A stretch of DNA of 64,000 nt from Lentilactobacillus farraginis DSM 18382 = JCM 14108 (GTDB lineage Bacteria; Bacillota; Bacilli; Lactobacillales; Lactobacillaceae): NCBI RefSeq assembly GCF_000583655.1, contig NZ_BAKI01000002.1, positions 109,627-173,626 of the forward strand, in the 5' to 3' direction. The position numbers were made by a program, and so were the translations under genes. The notes beneath the pieces were generated by a model. It did not search any database, was not told the DNA's origin, and was given only the letters and a program-made list of their open reading frames with translations. This document shows, one piece after another, positions 45,444 to 54,166 of this stretch (position 1 is the stretch's first letter; each line of letters starts with the position of its first letter).

Positions 45444-45686
45444 ATGGGTTTAATTTGGTCAATTATCGTTGGGGCAATTATCGGTGCACTTGCAGGTGCG
45501 ATTACCAATAATGGTCAATCAATGGGTTGGATTGCCAACATTGTTGCCGGCCTGGTTGGTTCCGCAATTGGCCAGGCGTTGTTGGGCTCATGGGGGCCAA
45601 GCTTAGCAGGAATGGCACTAATCCCCTCGATTATCGGGGCCGTTATTCTGGTCTTGATTGTCTCATTCTTTGTCAAACGAAATTAG
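45444..45686 (+). CDS. GlsB/YeaQ/YmgE-family small membrane protein
   Basis: 80 residues with three membrane segments and Gly-rich helices (IVGAIIGALAGAITN, GWIANIVAGLVGSAIGQALLG), the pattern of transglycosylase-associated/GlsB proteins linked to envelope stress in Firmicutes. ATG follows AAGGAGGCG. It is probably cotranscribed with the tiny gene after it. Confidence 0.85.
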   Translation: MGLIWSIIVGAIIGALAGAITNNGQSMGWIANIVAGLVGSAIGQALLGSWGPSLAGMALIPSIIGAVILVLIVSFFVKRN

Positions 45687-45703
45687 AAAGTGAGTGATTT
45701 GAA

Positions 45704-45868
45704 ATGGACGCATTAAAAGGGATTTTTAAATTTATGGTTGCCAGTACGCTTATTGTCAGTGGCGTCTTATTAGGCGGGACAATTTTTGCCGGCAAGAAAA
45801 TCGATAAATTTGGTGATAAACTGCAGACTAAGCTATATGGCTCAAAGTCAAAGAAACCAAATTATTAA
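45704..45868 (+). CDS. 54-residue membrane protein of the GlsB locus
   Basis: Sequence starts MDALKGIFKFMVASTLIVSG, one membrane segment followed by a basic tail (KKIDKFGDKLQTKLYG). AAAGTGAG serves as ribosome site 13 nt before. 17 nt after the GlsB gene, so one operon; I do not recognise the family. Confidence 0.65.
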   Translation: MDALKGIFKFMVASTLIVSGVLLGGTIFAGKKIDKFGDKLQTKLYGSKSKKPNY

Positions 45869-45978
45869 TTCTACGGTAATTAATTGATTCGTCATGGAAA
45901 GATTCACCTCAATTATTAATAGGCGTCTTTTAACGGGACAATCAACTTAAAAACAGCGTGATAATTTAAATAAAATCG

Positions 45979-45987
45979 TGTTATACT
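45979..45987 (+). promoter_or_regulatory. Extended -10 of the TPP-riboswitch operon
   Basis: TGTTATACT (TG-T-TATACT, hexamer 45982-45987); a weak -35 TGATAA lies at 45959-45964. About 15 nt ahead of the riboswitch. Confidence 0.6.
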
Positions 45988-46005
45988 TTAAGCACTTAAA
46001 TTAAC

Positions 46006-46098
46006 TGCAAGGGGAGCCATTGTGCTGAGACTAGATTGTGTCAACAATCTTAACCCTATGTACCTGATCTGGTTAGTACCAGCGTAGGAATGCAGCCA
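46006..46098 (+). ncRNA. TPP (THI-box) riboswitch
   Basis: The conserved core is complete: GGGGAGCC (46011-46018), GCTGAGA (46024-46030), ACCCTA, ACCTGATCTGGTTAGTACC (46062-46080) and AGCGTAGGAA. TPP binding should favour the downstream terminator hairpin and lower expression of the permease-luxE-luxC-SDR operon when thiamine is sufficient. Confidence 0.95.
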
Positions 46099-46138
46099 AC
46101 CTTACCGGAAAAGCATTAATTAAATGTCCTGTATTTGC

Positions 46139-46168
46139 GGCTGAATTCGTTTTGAATTCAGCCTTTTT
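46139..46168 (+). terminator. Riboswitch-controlled terminator
   Basis: GGCTGAATTC (46139-46148), 5-nt loop, GAATTCAGCC (46154-46163) and five T. It sits between the TPP aptamer and the first gene. Confidence 0.9.
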
Positions 46169-46229
46169 GCGTTTAACGAAATCGGGTACCAGCTGACTTA
46201 AGAAAATACTTAAGGAGATGCTTTTATTC

Positions 46230-47552
46230 ATGAACAACGTGCGAGAAAAACCGGGTGTTGCAACAACCGATACCTTACCCTGGGGACAAACTTTTTTAGT
46301 CAGCATTCAGCACATTTTCGTGTCCAATGTCTGGCTTGATCCAATTTTCGTTGCCTCATCCGCGGGGCTTTCGTTGACACTTTCAACTAATTTGGTCAAC
46401 GCCATTTTTATTGCTTCCGGGTTGGTCACCCTTATTCAGGCAACCAAGCTGGTTAAACTGCCGATTGTCCAAGGGCCATCGGCTGCTTTTGACGCATTGA
46501 TGATTAATGCCGGTAAAACCGGTATGCTGCCGGCTGCGGGCGGTTCGATACTGCTCAGTGCCTTATTGGTATTTGGCCTTTCAGTAACGGGACTGCTGAC
46601 TAAATTAGTCAAAAAATTGACACCGACAATTACGGGAACCATTATCTTTTTGGTAGGCGTTTCATTGGCCAGCTTTACACTATCCGAGTTTTTAGGAGGC
46701 AGTCCCGGAACACCGGGGTTTGCATCCCCCAAAACGCTTCTATTAGCCACCGTCACCACCTTGATTGTTCTAGTTCTGTCGCTTTTTGGAAAGGGACTTT
46801 GGCATAAATTCTCATTTCTAATCGCTTTGGTAGTTGGTGATGTTCTCGCTGGTGTGACCGGTGCTATTCAGCTATCAGATTTGGGAGCAAAACCATTGTT
46901 TGGCTTCCCTCACCTACTACCCTATGGCGGGTTCTCCTTTAATTGGTCAATCTTTCTAACGTTCTTTGTTGCTTATGCTGTTGCCGTGATCGAAGCTTTA
47001 GGCGTTTATGAAGCATCTGCTTCAGTATTGTCAATTAAGTTGGACCAAAAGCGGATTCGTAACGGTATTGCCGGTGAAGCAGCTGGTTCAATTCTGTCTT
47101 CTCTAATCGGAGGTTTTCCGACTACGGCCTTCGCTCAAAATCTGGGTGTTATGAAACTAACCGGTGTTCATTCCAGAAAACCGATTTTATTAACTGGCAT
47201 TTTACTCATTATCTTGGGATTTATTCCCAAACTAGGCGCGTTCTTATCGTTGACGCCTTCACCGATTATTGGCGGTATGTTTTTACCGGCAGCAGCTACC
47301 TTGATTACAACTGGTTTTGCAATTCTTAAAAAAGCACCAAACAACGACACAAATAATTTAATCATTGGCTTATCGATTATCTTAGCGATTGCAGTGCCAA
47401 CCTACGCGTCCGGATTTCCAGGTGATCTCAAAACGCTTTTATCCAATAATATTCTAATCGGTGCAATTGCCGCAATCGGTTTACATGTTTGTTTAATTTC
47501 GATTCCAAACATTTTTAGAGGAGGTTCTCACAATGACAAAAACGTCAACTGA
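46230..47552 (+). CDS. NCS2-family (nucleobase-type) permease under TPP riboswitch
   Basis: 440 residues with about 12-14 membrane segments. The nucleobase-ascorbate transporter signature Q-N-x-G-x4-T is present as AQNLGVMKLTG; IVQGPSAAFDALM is the helix-3-type motif, and EALGVYEAS holds the conserved Glu. NCS2 members move xanthine, uracil and related ring compounds with H+. Under a TPP riboswitch the substrate is probably a thiamine ring precursor, most simply a pyrimidine. ATG 46230 lies 12 nt after AAGGAG; the open frame starts at 46218. It overlaps the luxE-like gene. Confidence 0.88.
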   Translation: MNNVREKPGVATTDTLPWGQTFLVSIQHIFVSNVWLDPIFVASSAGLSLTLSTNLVNAIFIASGLVTLIQATKLVKLPIVQGPSAAFDALMINAGKTGMLPAAGGSILLSALLVFGLSVTGLLTKLVKKLTPTITGTIIFLVGVSLASFTLSEFLGGSPGTPGFASPKTLLLATVTTLIVLVLSLFGKGLWHKFSFLIALVVGDVLAGVTGAIQLSDLGAKPLFGFPHLLPYGGFSFNWSIFLTFFVAYAVAVIEALGVYEASASVLSIKLDQKRIRNGIAGEAAGSILSSLIGGFPTTAFAQNLGVMKLTGVHSRKPILLTGILLIILGFIPKLGAFLSLTPSPIIGGMFLPAAATLITTGFAILKKAPNNDTNNLIIGLSIILAIAVPTYASGFPGDLKTLLSNNILIGAIAAIGLHVCLISIPNIFRGGSHNDKNVN

Positions 47553-48654
47553 AATTCAAAATCTGGTATTAAGCTTTATCGAACAATTTGCCAACAGTAA
47601 CTCAGCGACTCAAAGTGACCCGACTTTTAACGAAGTAGCATTGGCAGTCTTTGATTATCAATTTCAAAATAATTTGCCTTTTCGTAAATATGCCCAGAGT
47701 AAACGCCGATCACCATTGTTGGTTAAAAATTGGTCAGATATTCCATTGATGCCAATTCAAGGCTACAAACAGCTGACACTCTCAACAACGCCGATTACAA
47801 AAGATGAACCAGTCTTTATGTCCAGTGGGACAACCGATCCCAGCCATCGAAGCCGTAACTACCACCCAAGCTTTAAGGTTTGGGATGCTTCAATGAAGTT
47901 TCCCTTTAAAAAATATGTCCTTCCCGATCGCGACCAAATGACGATTCTAGGTCTATTTCCAGGAGCCGACACCAATCCAAATTCATCTCTTTCCAGATAT
48001 GTTAGTAAAGCTGTTGACTACTTTGGTGATTCAAAAAGTCGAGTTTTCATTAATGAAAACGGGATGGATTATCAAGGAATCGTTGCCGCATTGCAAGATG
48101 CTGAGACCCGCCAATATCCTGTCATGCTTCTTGGCGCAAGCTTTTCCTACGTGCACTTACTGGACTACCTGCAGACCCACGATTTGACATTTAATTTACC
48201 AAAGGATAGCCGACTATTCGATACCGGTGGCTTTAAAGGCCAGTCCCGAAGCGTTTCTCCTCAGGACTTATTCCAAACCATTCAGAAAACCTTTGCAATC
48301 GATCGGGACCACTACATCAATATGTATGGCATGACGGAGGTTTGTTCACAATGTTATGATCAAAATTTGTTCGACCTTTACCACCAGTTTCCTATCAAAT
48401 ACACCAAACAAGCTCCAGCGTGGGTTCGAATTAAGATTTTGGATACTAATACCCTTCAGCCGGTTCCAGCTGGGCAAACCGGTTTAATCGCTTATTACGA
48501 TTTGTCAAATTGGAATTCCTGTGTCGCAATTTTAACAGAGGATATTGGAATCCAAGACAAAACCGGCTTTCGATTACTTGGTCGGGTTCAAGGAGCTGAA
48601 GCCAAGGGATGTTCAATTGCAGTTGATCAATTATTACAAGTCAACCAGAGATAA
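47533..48654 (+). CDS. LuxE-like acyl-protein synthetase
   Basis: 373 residues of the LuxE/acyl-protein synthetase family: FMSSGTTDPSHRSRNYHP (adenylate loop, about residue 100), MTILGLFPG, the adenylation motif NMYGMTEVCSQCYD and the C-terminal GRVQGAEAKGCSIAVDQLL, whose Cys corresponds to the acyl-carrying Cys region in LuxE. LuxE activates a carboxylic acid as acyl-AMP and passes the acyl to LuxC. No luxAB or luxD is present, so this is not bioluminescence. ATG follows AGAGGAGG and overlaps the permease gene. Confidence 0.88.
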   Translation: MTKTSTEIQNLVLSFIEQFANSNSATQSDPTFNEVALAVFDYQFQNNLPFRKYAQSKRRSPLLVKNWSDIPLMPIQGYKQLTLSTTPITKDEPVFMSSGTTDPSHRSRNYHPSFKVWDASMKFPFKKYVLPDRDQMTILGLFPGADTNPNSSLSRYVSKAVDYFGDSKSRVFINENGMDYQGIVAALQDAETRQYPVMLLGASFSYVHLLDYLQTHDLTFNLPKDSRLFDTGGFKGQSRSVSPQDLFQTIQKTFAIDRDHYINMYGMTEVCSQCYDQNLFDLYHQFPIKYTKQAPAWVRIKILDTNTLQPVPAGQTGLIAYYDLSNWNSCVAILTEDIGIQDKTGFRLLGRVQGAEAKGCSIAVDQLLQVNQR

Positions 48655-48668
48655 GTGAGGTGGATACG

Positions 48669-50150
48669 TTGCAGGTAATAAACAAGGATACTTTGAAAAT
48701 AATACCAGTGGATCTATTCAAAATCCCAAAAGCAACTTTCCTAACTGAATTTCGATATCAAAGTATTCGGCTTGGTGAAACTGTTTACAGTTTACGGCTT
48801 CCAATACCTACCCTTGCCGAACTTAATGTTCTGATTAACCAGCTTAAAGCTAATCAAAAAGCATATCTAAGCCATTTAAAGGTGGCTGAAATAATTGATT
48901 GGATTGACCAGGCAATTCAGTGTTGGACAAATCCCAAATGCCCGCAACGTCAATTGGCAATTAAATTGTTGCCGGTAATTACTGGTTACAATGCCGAAAC
49001 GATCAAACTGGAAATCAAACGTTTTATTCGAATATTTAGAAAAAAAGAGTTGCTGCGCTTTGTCGATAACGAATTGAATCAACCGGAAATTCTGGATGAT
49101 TTTCATCCCCAAAAAAGTGGTAGTTTAACCAAGGCATTTGGCCCCCAAACAATTTTTAATGTCTTTTCCGGAAACATCCCCGGCCTACAAATCTGGCCTT
49201 TAATTATGGGAACCCTGGTTAAAGCCGCCAGTCTTGGCAAAACGTCAATGGCGGAACCGCTTCTTCCAGTTTTGTTTGTTCAAACACTGGCACAAATTAA
49301 TCCACGCTTGGCGGATTGCATGGCAATCTTACCCTGGAAAGGTGGTACCCAATCTTTGGAAAGCGTTGCAGCTACTCAAACAGGTGCAACCATTGTTTAC
49401 GGTTCCGATAAAGCCGTTGGAAGTATTCAACCATTAGTACCGTCATCAAAACCCTTCCTTCATTACGGCTATAAGATCAGTTTTTCAATGATTGGTCGGG
49501 AAGCTTTAACGCCGGAGCATTATCCGCAAACGATTAAACGAGCGGTTGAAGATATTGCTGTATATGATCAGCAAAGCTGTCTTTCAACTCAGGCAATTTT
49601 TATCGAACGCGGTGGCTCAATTTCGCCGTTGGCAGCTGCCAAATTAATCGCAGCCGAACTGGCTAATTATCAGTTAAAACGACCCCGAGCAGTTTTGACG
49701 AACCCCGAAGCAGCAGCTATTAACCGTACCCGCAATCAATATCAACTGCGTTCTCTGAACGATTCAACCATTCAGGTTTTGGCCAGTCGACAAAACACTG
49801 ATTGGACTGTGGTTTACCATGCTAAAGCCGGCTTTACAAATTCACCACTTAATCGCTTTGTACACATTTTTCAAATTGATCAGTTGGAAAATGTGCCACG
49901 TTATTTAAACGACTATCAGCCCTATCTTCAAAGCTGTGGCATGGCAGTTGATCCCAATCGACTTTATTCATTGGCTGACCGTTTGGGAGAAATTGGCATT
50001 GATCGTATTTGTTCACTGGGCGAAATGACCCGGGCAAGGCCTGGATGGCATCATGATGGTCATTTTAATTTGTTGGATCTTTTGCATTTTGTTGACGTTG
50101 AACCAAGTATGGAAGCTTACGCCGAACGCTTGGATCCAGACGTAGAGTAA
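48669..50150 (+). CDS. LuxC-like acyl reductase
   Basis: 493 residues; family LuxC (acyl-protein/acyl-CoA reductase), NADPH-dependent and related to aldehyde dehydrogenases. NVFSGNIPGLQIWP (about residue 165), the catalytic Cys in YDQQSCLSTQAIFIE, and the end motif HHDGHFNLLDLLHFVD are clear. It reduces an acyl thioester received from LuxE to the aldehyde. TTG 48669 follows GAGGTGG; the frame is open from GTG 48660, directly after luxE. Substrate most likely a small ring carboxylate rather than a fatty acid, inferred from the riboswitch and permease. Confidence 0.88.
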   Translation: MQVINKDTLKIIPVDLFKIPKATFLTEFRYQSIRLGETVYSLRLPIPTLAELNVLINQLKANQKAYLSHLKVAEIIDWIDQAIQCWTNPKCPQRQLAIKLLPVITGYNAETIKLEIKRFIRIFRKKELLRFVDNELNQPEILDDFHPQKSGSLTKAFGPQTIFNVFSGNIPGLQIWPLIMGTLVKAASLGKTSMAEPLLPVLFVQTLAQINPRLADCMAILPWKGGTQSLESVAATQTGATIVYGSDKAVGSIQPLVPSSKPFLHYGYKISFSMIGREALTPEHYPQTIKRAVEDIAVYDQQSCLSTQAIFIERGGSISPLAAAKLIAAELANYQLKRPRAVLTNPEAAAINRTRNQYQLRSLNDSTIQVLASRQNTDWTVVYHAKAGFTNSPLNRFVHIFQIDQLENVPRYLNDYQPYLQSCGMAVDPNRLYSLADRLGEIGIDRICSLGEMTRARPGWHHDGHFNLLDLLHFVDVEPSMEAYAERLDPDVE

Positions 50151-50168
50151 TTTTAAAGGAGCTTAGAA

Positions 50169-50936
50169 ATGCTGTTAAAAAATAAAATTGCTTTAGTTAC
50201 AGGTGCCAGCCGGGGAATCGGGGCCACAATTGCCAAACGTTTTGCGGCAGAAGGTGCCATCGTGGCAGTTAATTTCTTGAAAAACCAGAAGAAAGCTAAT
50301 GACATCGTTCAATCGATTATTGATAATAACGGTCAGGCTTTTCCCGTTCAGGCTGACGTTCGAAACCCAAAAGCAGTTCACCAAATGATAGCAACAATTC
50401 AAGATAACTTTAACGGGTTGGACATCGTTGTTAATAATGCATTGAATCACTACACATTCAATCCCAAAACGCGGCAAACAGCGGAATCAATCAAATGGCA
50501 AAATTATCAGTCGCAATTCGATGGAAGCGTTCAGGGAGCCTTTAATGTTTGCCATGAAGCTATACCAATGATGTCAGATCAAAGTAGTGGGCGCATCATT
50601 AACATGGCCAGCAACTTAATTGCGTTTCCACTCATCCCCTATCACGACTACATTACATCCAAGACCGCTTTAGTCGGCTTCACCCGATCTCTGGCAGCAG
50701 AAGTTGGCGCTCTGGGAATTCAGGTTAATGCAATTGCGCCCGGATTAACCTACCCGACTGATTCCAGCGTTGAAACTCAAAACGATGTTCGAGAGTCAAT
50801 CATCAGGATGACACCGACAAAACGGCTGACTATCCCGGACGACGTTGCCGGTAGTGCTATTTTTTTAGCTTCGAACTTATCCAATAACATTACCGGCCAA
50901 TGCTTGTATGTGGATGGTGGCTTGGTAATGCGTTAG
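50169..50936 (+). CDS. Short-chain dehydrogenase/reductase (FabG-like) of the TPP operon
   Basis: 255 residues. NAD(P) loop TGASRGIG (residues 11-18), VNNALN, catalytic Ser in MASNLIAFPL, YITSK (Tyr and Lys, Tyr 13 after Ser) and DGG near the end. It could reduce the aldehyde made by the LuxC-like enzyme to an alcohol, as FabG-like enzymes often do with small carbonyls. ATG follows AAAGGAGC. Last gene of the operon; a long hairpin follows. Confidence 0.85.
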   Translation: MLLKNKIALVTGASRGIGATIAKRFAAEGAIVAVNFLKNQKKANDIVQSIIDNNGQAFPVQADVRNPKAVHQMIATIQDNFNGLDIVVNNALNHYTFNPKTRQTAESIKWQNYQSQFDGSVQGAFNVCHEAIPMMSDQSSGRIINMASNLIAFPLIPYHDYITSKTALVGFTRSLAAEVGALGIQVNAIAPGLTYPTDSSVETQNDVRESIIRMTPTKRLTIPDDVAGSAIFLASNLSNNITGQCLYVDGGLVMR

Positions 50937-50989
50937 ATTCACAATAATAAATAAAACAAAGCTGCTGAACTACTAATGTAAAAATTCCA

Positions 50990-51057
50990 AATCATTGTTA
51001 CTTATAAAAGATGGCACCAAAGCAAATTTTCGCTTAGTACCATCTTTTATAATGATT
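50990..51057 (+). terminator. Terminator of the TPP-regulated operon
   Basis: ATAAAAGATGG (51004-51014) pairs with CCATCTTTTAT (51040-51050), and outer AATCATT / AATGATT extends the stem; T-rich sequence follows. Confidence 0.7.
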
Positions 51058-51105
51058 GTTTAATTAACAAAATTATCTCCCAAATCATCATGATAAATTT
51101 TGTGA

Positions 51106-51222
51106 TTACCCTTGTTTTATCGGCCGCAATACAATTTTATTGACATTAGCTAATCGTTTAGTGGTTGCTTCGCCAATCTCACTGGATAAATCGGTAATGA
51201 TAACTTTATTTTTTGCTGTCAT
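51106..51222 (-). pseudogene. N-terminal remnant of an SDR gene
   Basis: Minus-strand ATG 51222 opens a 38-residue frame MTAKNKVIITDLSSEIGEATTK..., recognisable as the start of a short-chain dehydrogenase whose Gly-rich loop (TGASSGIGEATAK in functional relatives) has degenerated; it then stops. It overlaps the merR stop. A decayed fragment. Confidence 0.55.
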
Positions 51223-51616
51223 TACTTTTTCCCTCGTAAACTAATTTTTCTTTTTCGTAATTTAACGTATGATCTTCAAAATGATCGATTTTAAAACTTA
51301 AATAAGCAACTGTTTTTTTAATTTCAGCCATCTTATCGATTAATTCTCGTCGCTGATCAATTAATAATGTTTTTCTGGCTTCAGAATTTTGCTGACCTTC
51401 ACGATATAGTTTAACAAATTCAATTAGTGCTTCAATTGACATGCCGGCTTTTCTTAACGCTTTAACGTAAAAGACCCAATTCATGTCGTATTCGCTATAG
51501 TCTCGATACCCACTTTCGTTTCGCTTGATTTCTGGCAATAAACCCAGTCGCTCCCAATATCGAAGTGTGTCTTTGGTCAAATCAAACTTTTTACTTACTT
51601 GATTAATCGTTGCCAT
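51206..51616 (-). CDS. MerR-family transcriptional regulator
   Basis: 136 residues. The N-terminal winged helix is TINQVSKKFDLTKDTLRYWERLGLLP with RDYSEYDMNWVFYVKALRKAGMSI, then a coiled coil for dimerisation. No Cys for metal binding, so probably an AdhR/YyaN-type regulator responding to aldehydes or other electrophiles. It lies downstream of the NAD(P)-binding and aldo/keto reductase genes whose promoter carries a MerR-type operator. Confidence 0.9.
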   Translation of the reverse strand: MATINQVSKKFDLTKDTLRYWERLGLLPEIKRNESGYRDYSEYDMNWVFYVKALRKAGMSIEALIEFVKLYREGQQNSEARKTLLIDQRRELIDKMAEIKKTVAYLSFKIDHFEDHTLNYEKEKLVYEGKSNDSKK

Positions 51617-51735
51617 TTTAACTTTCCCCCTTCACTTTATGGTATTGCTTTAAACATTAGTCTGAAGTTTACAGTCTCCTGCAAAAAGTTCATAATCTTC
51701 TCAATGACAAATGGCTAATAAAAAAATTATTAATT

Positions 51736-51791
51736 TTTAGACACTAATCAGTATAATGGATAATTTTAAATCATATTGATTAGTGTCTAAA
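51736..51791. repeat. 15-bp perfect inverted repeat upstream of merR
   Basis: TTTAGACACTAATCA (51736-51750) and its exact reverse complement (51777-51791), separated by 26 nt holding a TATAAT (51752-51757). Too AT-rich to be a good terminator; it may be a pair of regulator sites or a fold ending the 52486 gene transcript. Confidence 0.5.
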
Positions 51792-51835
51792 TTATATTTC
51801 AAACTCTAAGGCTCAAACGGCGTGGTGTTTTTCAA

Positions 51836-52486
51836 TTAATAAACAGGGCGATTTTCACCTTGCGTTGCCGGGTCAGCCAGTCCCAAACTATCATTAATTC
51901 CCAATGATGGATCAGTGATAATTTTCAACACTAAATCAGCGACACTTTTACGTGACCCTGATACCCCGACAAATTGATCATTCTTATGCGTAATTTGGTA
52001 CGAAACTTCATCACGGTCATTCAGCCAAGGTAAACGCAATGTCGTATAGGCCAAACCCGATTGGCTTAACAACGTATCTGATTGAGTTGCAGCTGCCAAG
52101 CCGTTTTTAACCATTGTTCGATTCCAACGACCAAATTCTCCCGGTACTTCATCATAAATACCTAAAATATTGGTTGAAATAATCCGGTTGACATTATTTG
52201 CTTTCATTGCTGAAATAACATTCCTGGTCATTTTATTATCGGGGTCATGATCAACGACTGCCATAAAAATCATATCCTGACCCGCAACTGCTTGGTTAAC
52301 CGATGCTTGATTCTCCAGATCCACATCAAGTAGACGGACTCTGGAATTGTTTGCTAGATCAGCTAATCGTTTTGGCTGACGCAAACCCAATGTCAACGAG
52401 ACATCCTTGAATTTATCTTCGGCAAGAAGTCTTTTTTCAACAATTTTGGCAATTTGACCATTAGCAGCTAATATAAGTAAATTCAT
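51836..52486 (-). CDS. NAD(P)-binding Rossmann protein (NmrA/SDR a-type)
   Basis: 216 residues: AANGQIAKIVEKRLL as dinucleotide loop near the N-terminus (G-x-I-A form), a conserved DVDLENQASV and TTLRLPWLND. Of the NAD(P)H-binding family (PF13460-like), often quinone or flavin reductases or regulators. It is followed by the merR gene and preceded by an aldo/keto reductase under a MerR-type promoter, so a detoxification role is plausible. Confidence 0.75.
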   Translation of the reverse strand: MNLLILAANGQIAKIVEKRLLAEDKFKDVSLTLGLRQPKRLADLANNSRVRLLDVDLENQASVNQAVAGQDMIFMAVVDHDPDNKMTRNVISAMKANNVNRIISTNILGIYDEVPGEFGRWNRTMVKNGLAAATQSDTLLSQSGLAYTTLRLPWLNDRDEVSYQITHKNDQFVGVSGSRKSVADLVLKIITDPSLGINDSLGLADPATQGENRPVY

Positions 52487-52540
52487 TAATAATTTCCTTC
52501 CTTATTATTAAATTGTTCCGTAGTACTTGACTAAAAACAG

Positions 52541-53407
<867 letters not shown>

Positions 53408-53435
53408 TCATATTTATTAACAGGATCAGTGTAAA

Positions 53436-53455
53436 CCTTGGTGTGGACTCCAAGG
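53436..53455 (-). promoter_or_regulatory. MerR-type operator in the aldo/keto reductase promoter
   Basis: CCTTGG (53436-53441), 8 nt, CCAAGG (53450-53455). On the minus strand it sits in a 19-nt spacer between TTGCCT and TACACT, the over-long spacing that MerR-type activators need. Probably the site of the MerR protein at 51206. Confidence 0.75.
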
Positions 53456-53542
53456 CAAGCTATATTTTTTAAAATAACGTTTTTTATAAAATCCCTTCTT
53501 AAACTATTTATTTGCCAAGCTAAAAGTCAAAATTTGAAGAGT

Positions 53543-53576
53543 AAAAAAGGCCACTTTTTAATTTCAAAAAATGGCC
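53543..53576 (-). terminator. Terminator between rib operon and aldo/keto reductase region
   Basis: GGCCACTTTTT (53549-53559) and AAAAAATGGCC (53566-53576) with T-rich sequence on the minus strand, about 120 nt past the ribH stop. Confidence 0.6.
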
Positions 53577-53697
53577 CGGTACAATGCTTGCATATTTTTT
53601 AACAAATATATTACCACTATGCCTACCTGAAGATGTGCTCTCATAGCAAACAATCCATCGGTTAAATCAGCTTATGAACTGGCAACGATAATTAAAC

Positions 53698-54165
53698 TCA
53701 TTCAGCCAACCAACTTTGCAGCCCCAGCATTTCCAACAAACCGCCAGCACATTCAGCGCCCTTGTTACCACCCTTACCACCGGCCCGATTAATGGCCTGT
53801 TCCATATTATCAGTTGTTAACACACCAAACATTACCGGCACTTCGCCGTTTAGCGAAACCGAGCTAAGACCGTTGGCAGTTTCTGAACAAACATAGGTAT
53901 AATGATCGGTTTGCCCTTTAATAACAGCACCCAAAGCAATAACGCCGTCAACCTTTCCCGATGCTGACATTAATTTAGCGGCTCTGGGCAATTCCATGGC
54001 GCCCGGCACCCAGGCAACCGTTATGCGTTCGTCTGCCACCCCATACTTTTTTAGGTCGCCCAGTGCCCCTTGCAAAAGCCGCTCGGTCACTAATTGGTTA
54101 AAATGGGCAACAACAATGCCGATTCGATAATGATTATCACTTAACTGTCCCGTATAGCTGTTCAT
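53698..54165 (-). CDS. ribH: 6,7-dimethyl-8-ribityllumazine synthase
   Basis: 155 residues. Builds lumazine from the dihydroxybutanone phosphate and the pyrimidine. Motifs: GIVVAHFNQLVTERLLQGAL at the N-terminus and VPGAMELP, GALIKGQTDHY-type loop (ALGAVIKGQTDHYTYV) and MFGVLTTDN. Last gene of the rib operon, next to ribBA. Confidence 0.95.
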   Translation of the reverse strand: MNSYTGQLSDNHYRIGIVVAHFNQLVTERLLQGALGDLKKYGVADERITVAWVPGAMELPRAAKLMSASGKVDGVIALGAVIKGQTDHYTYVCSETANGLSSVSLNGEVPVMFGVLTTDNMEQAINRAGGKGGNKGAECAGGLLEMLGLQSWLAE

Positions 54166-54166
54166 T

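Noticed and set aside
47533..50150. Bioluminescence (lux) operon
   Set aside because: LuxE- and LuxC-like genes are present but luxA, luxB and luxD are not, and the TPP riboswitch points to thiamine metabolism.
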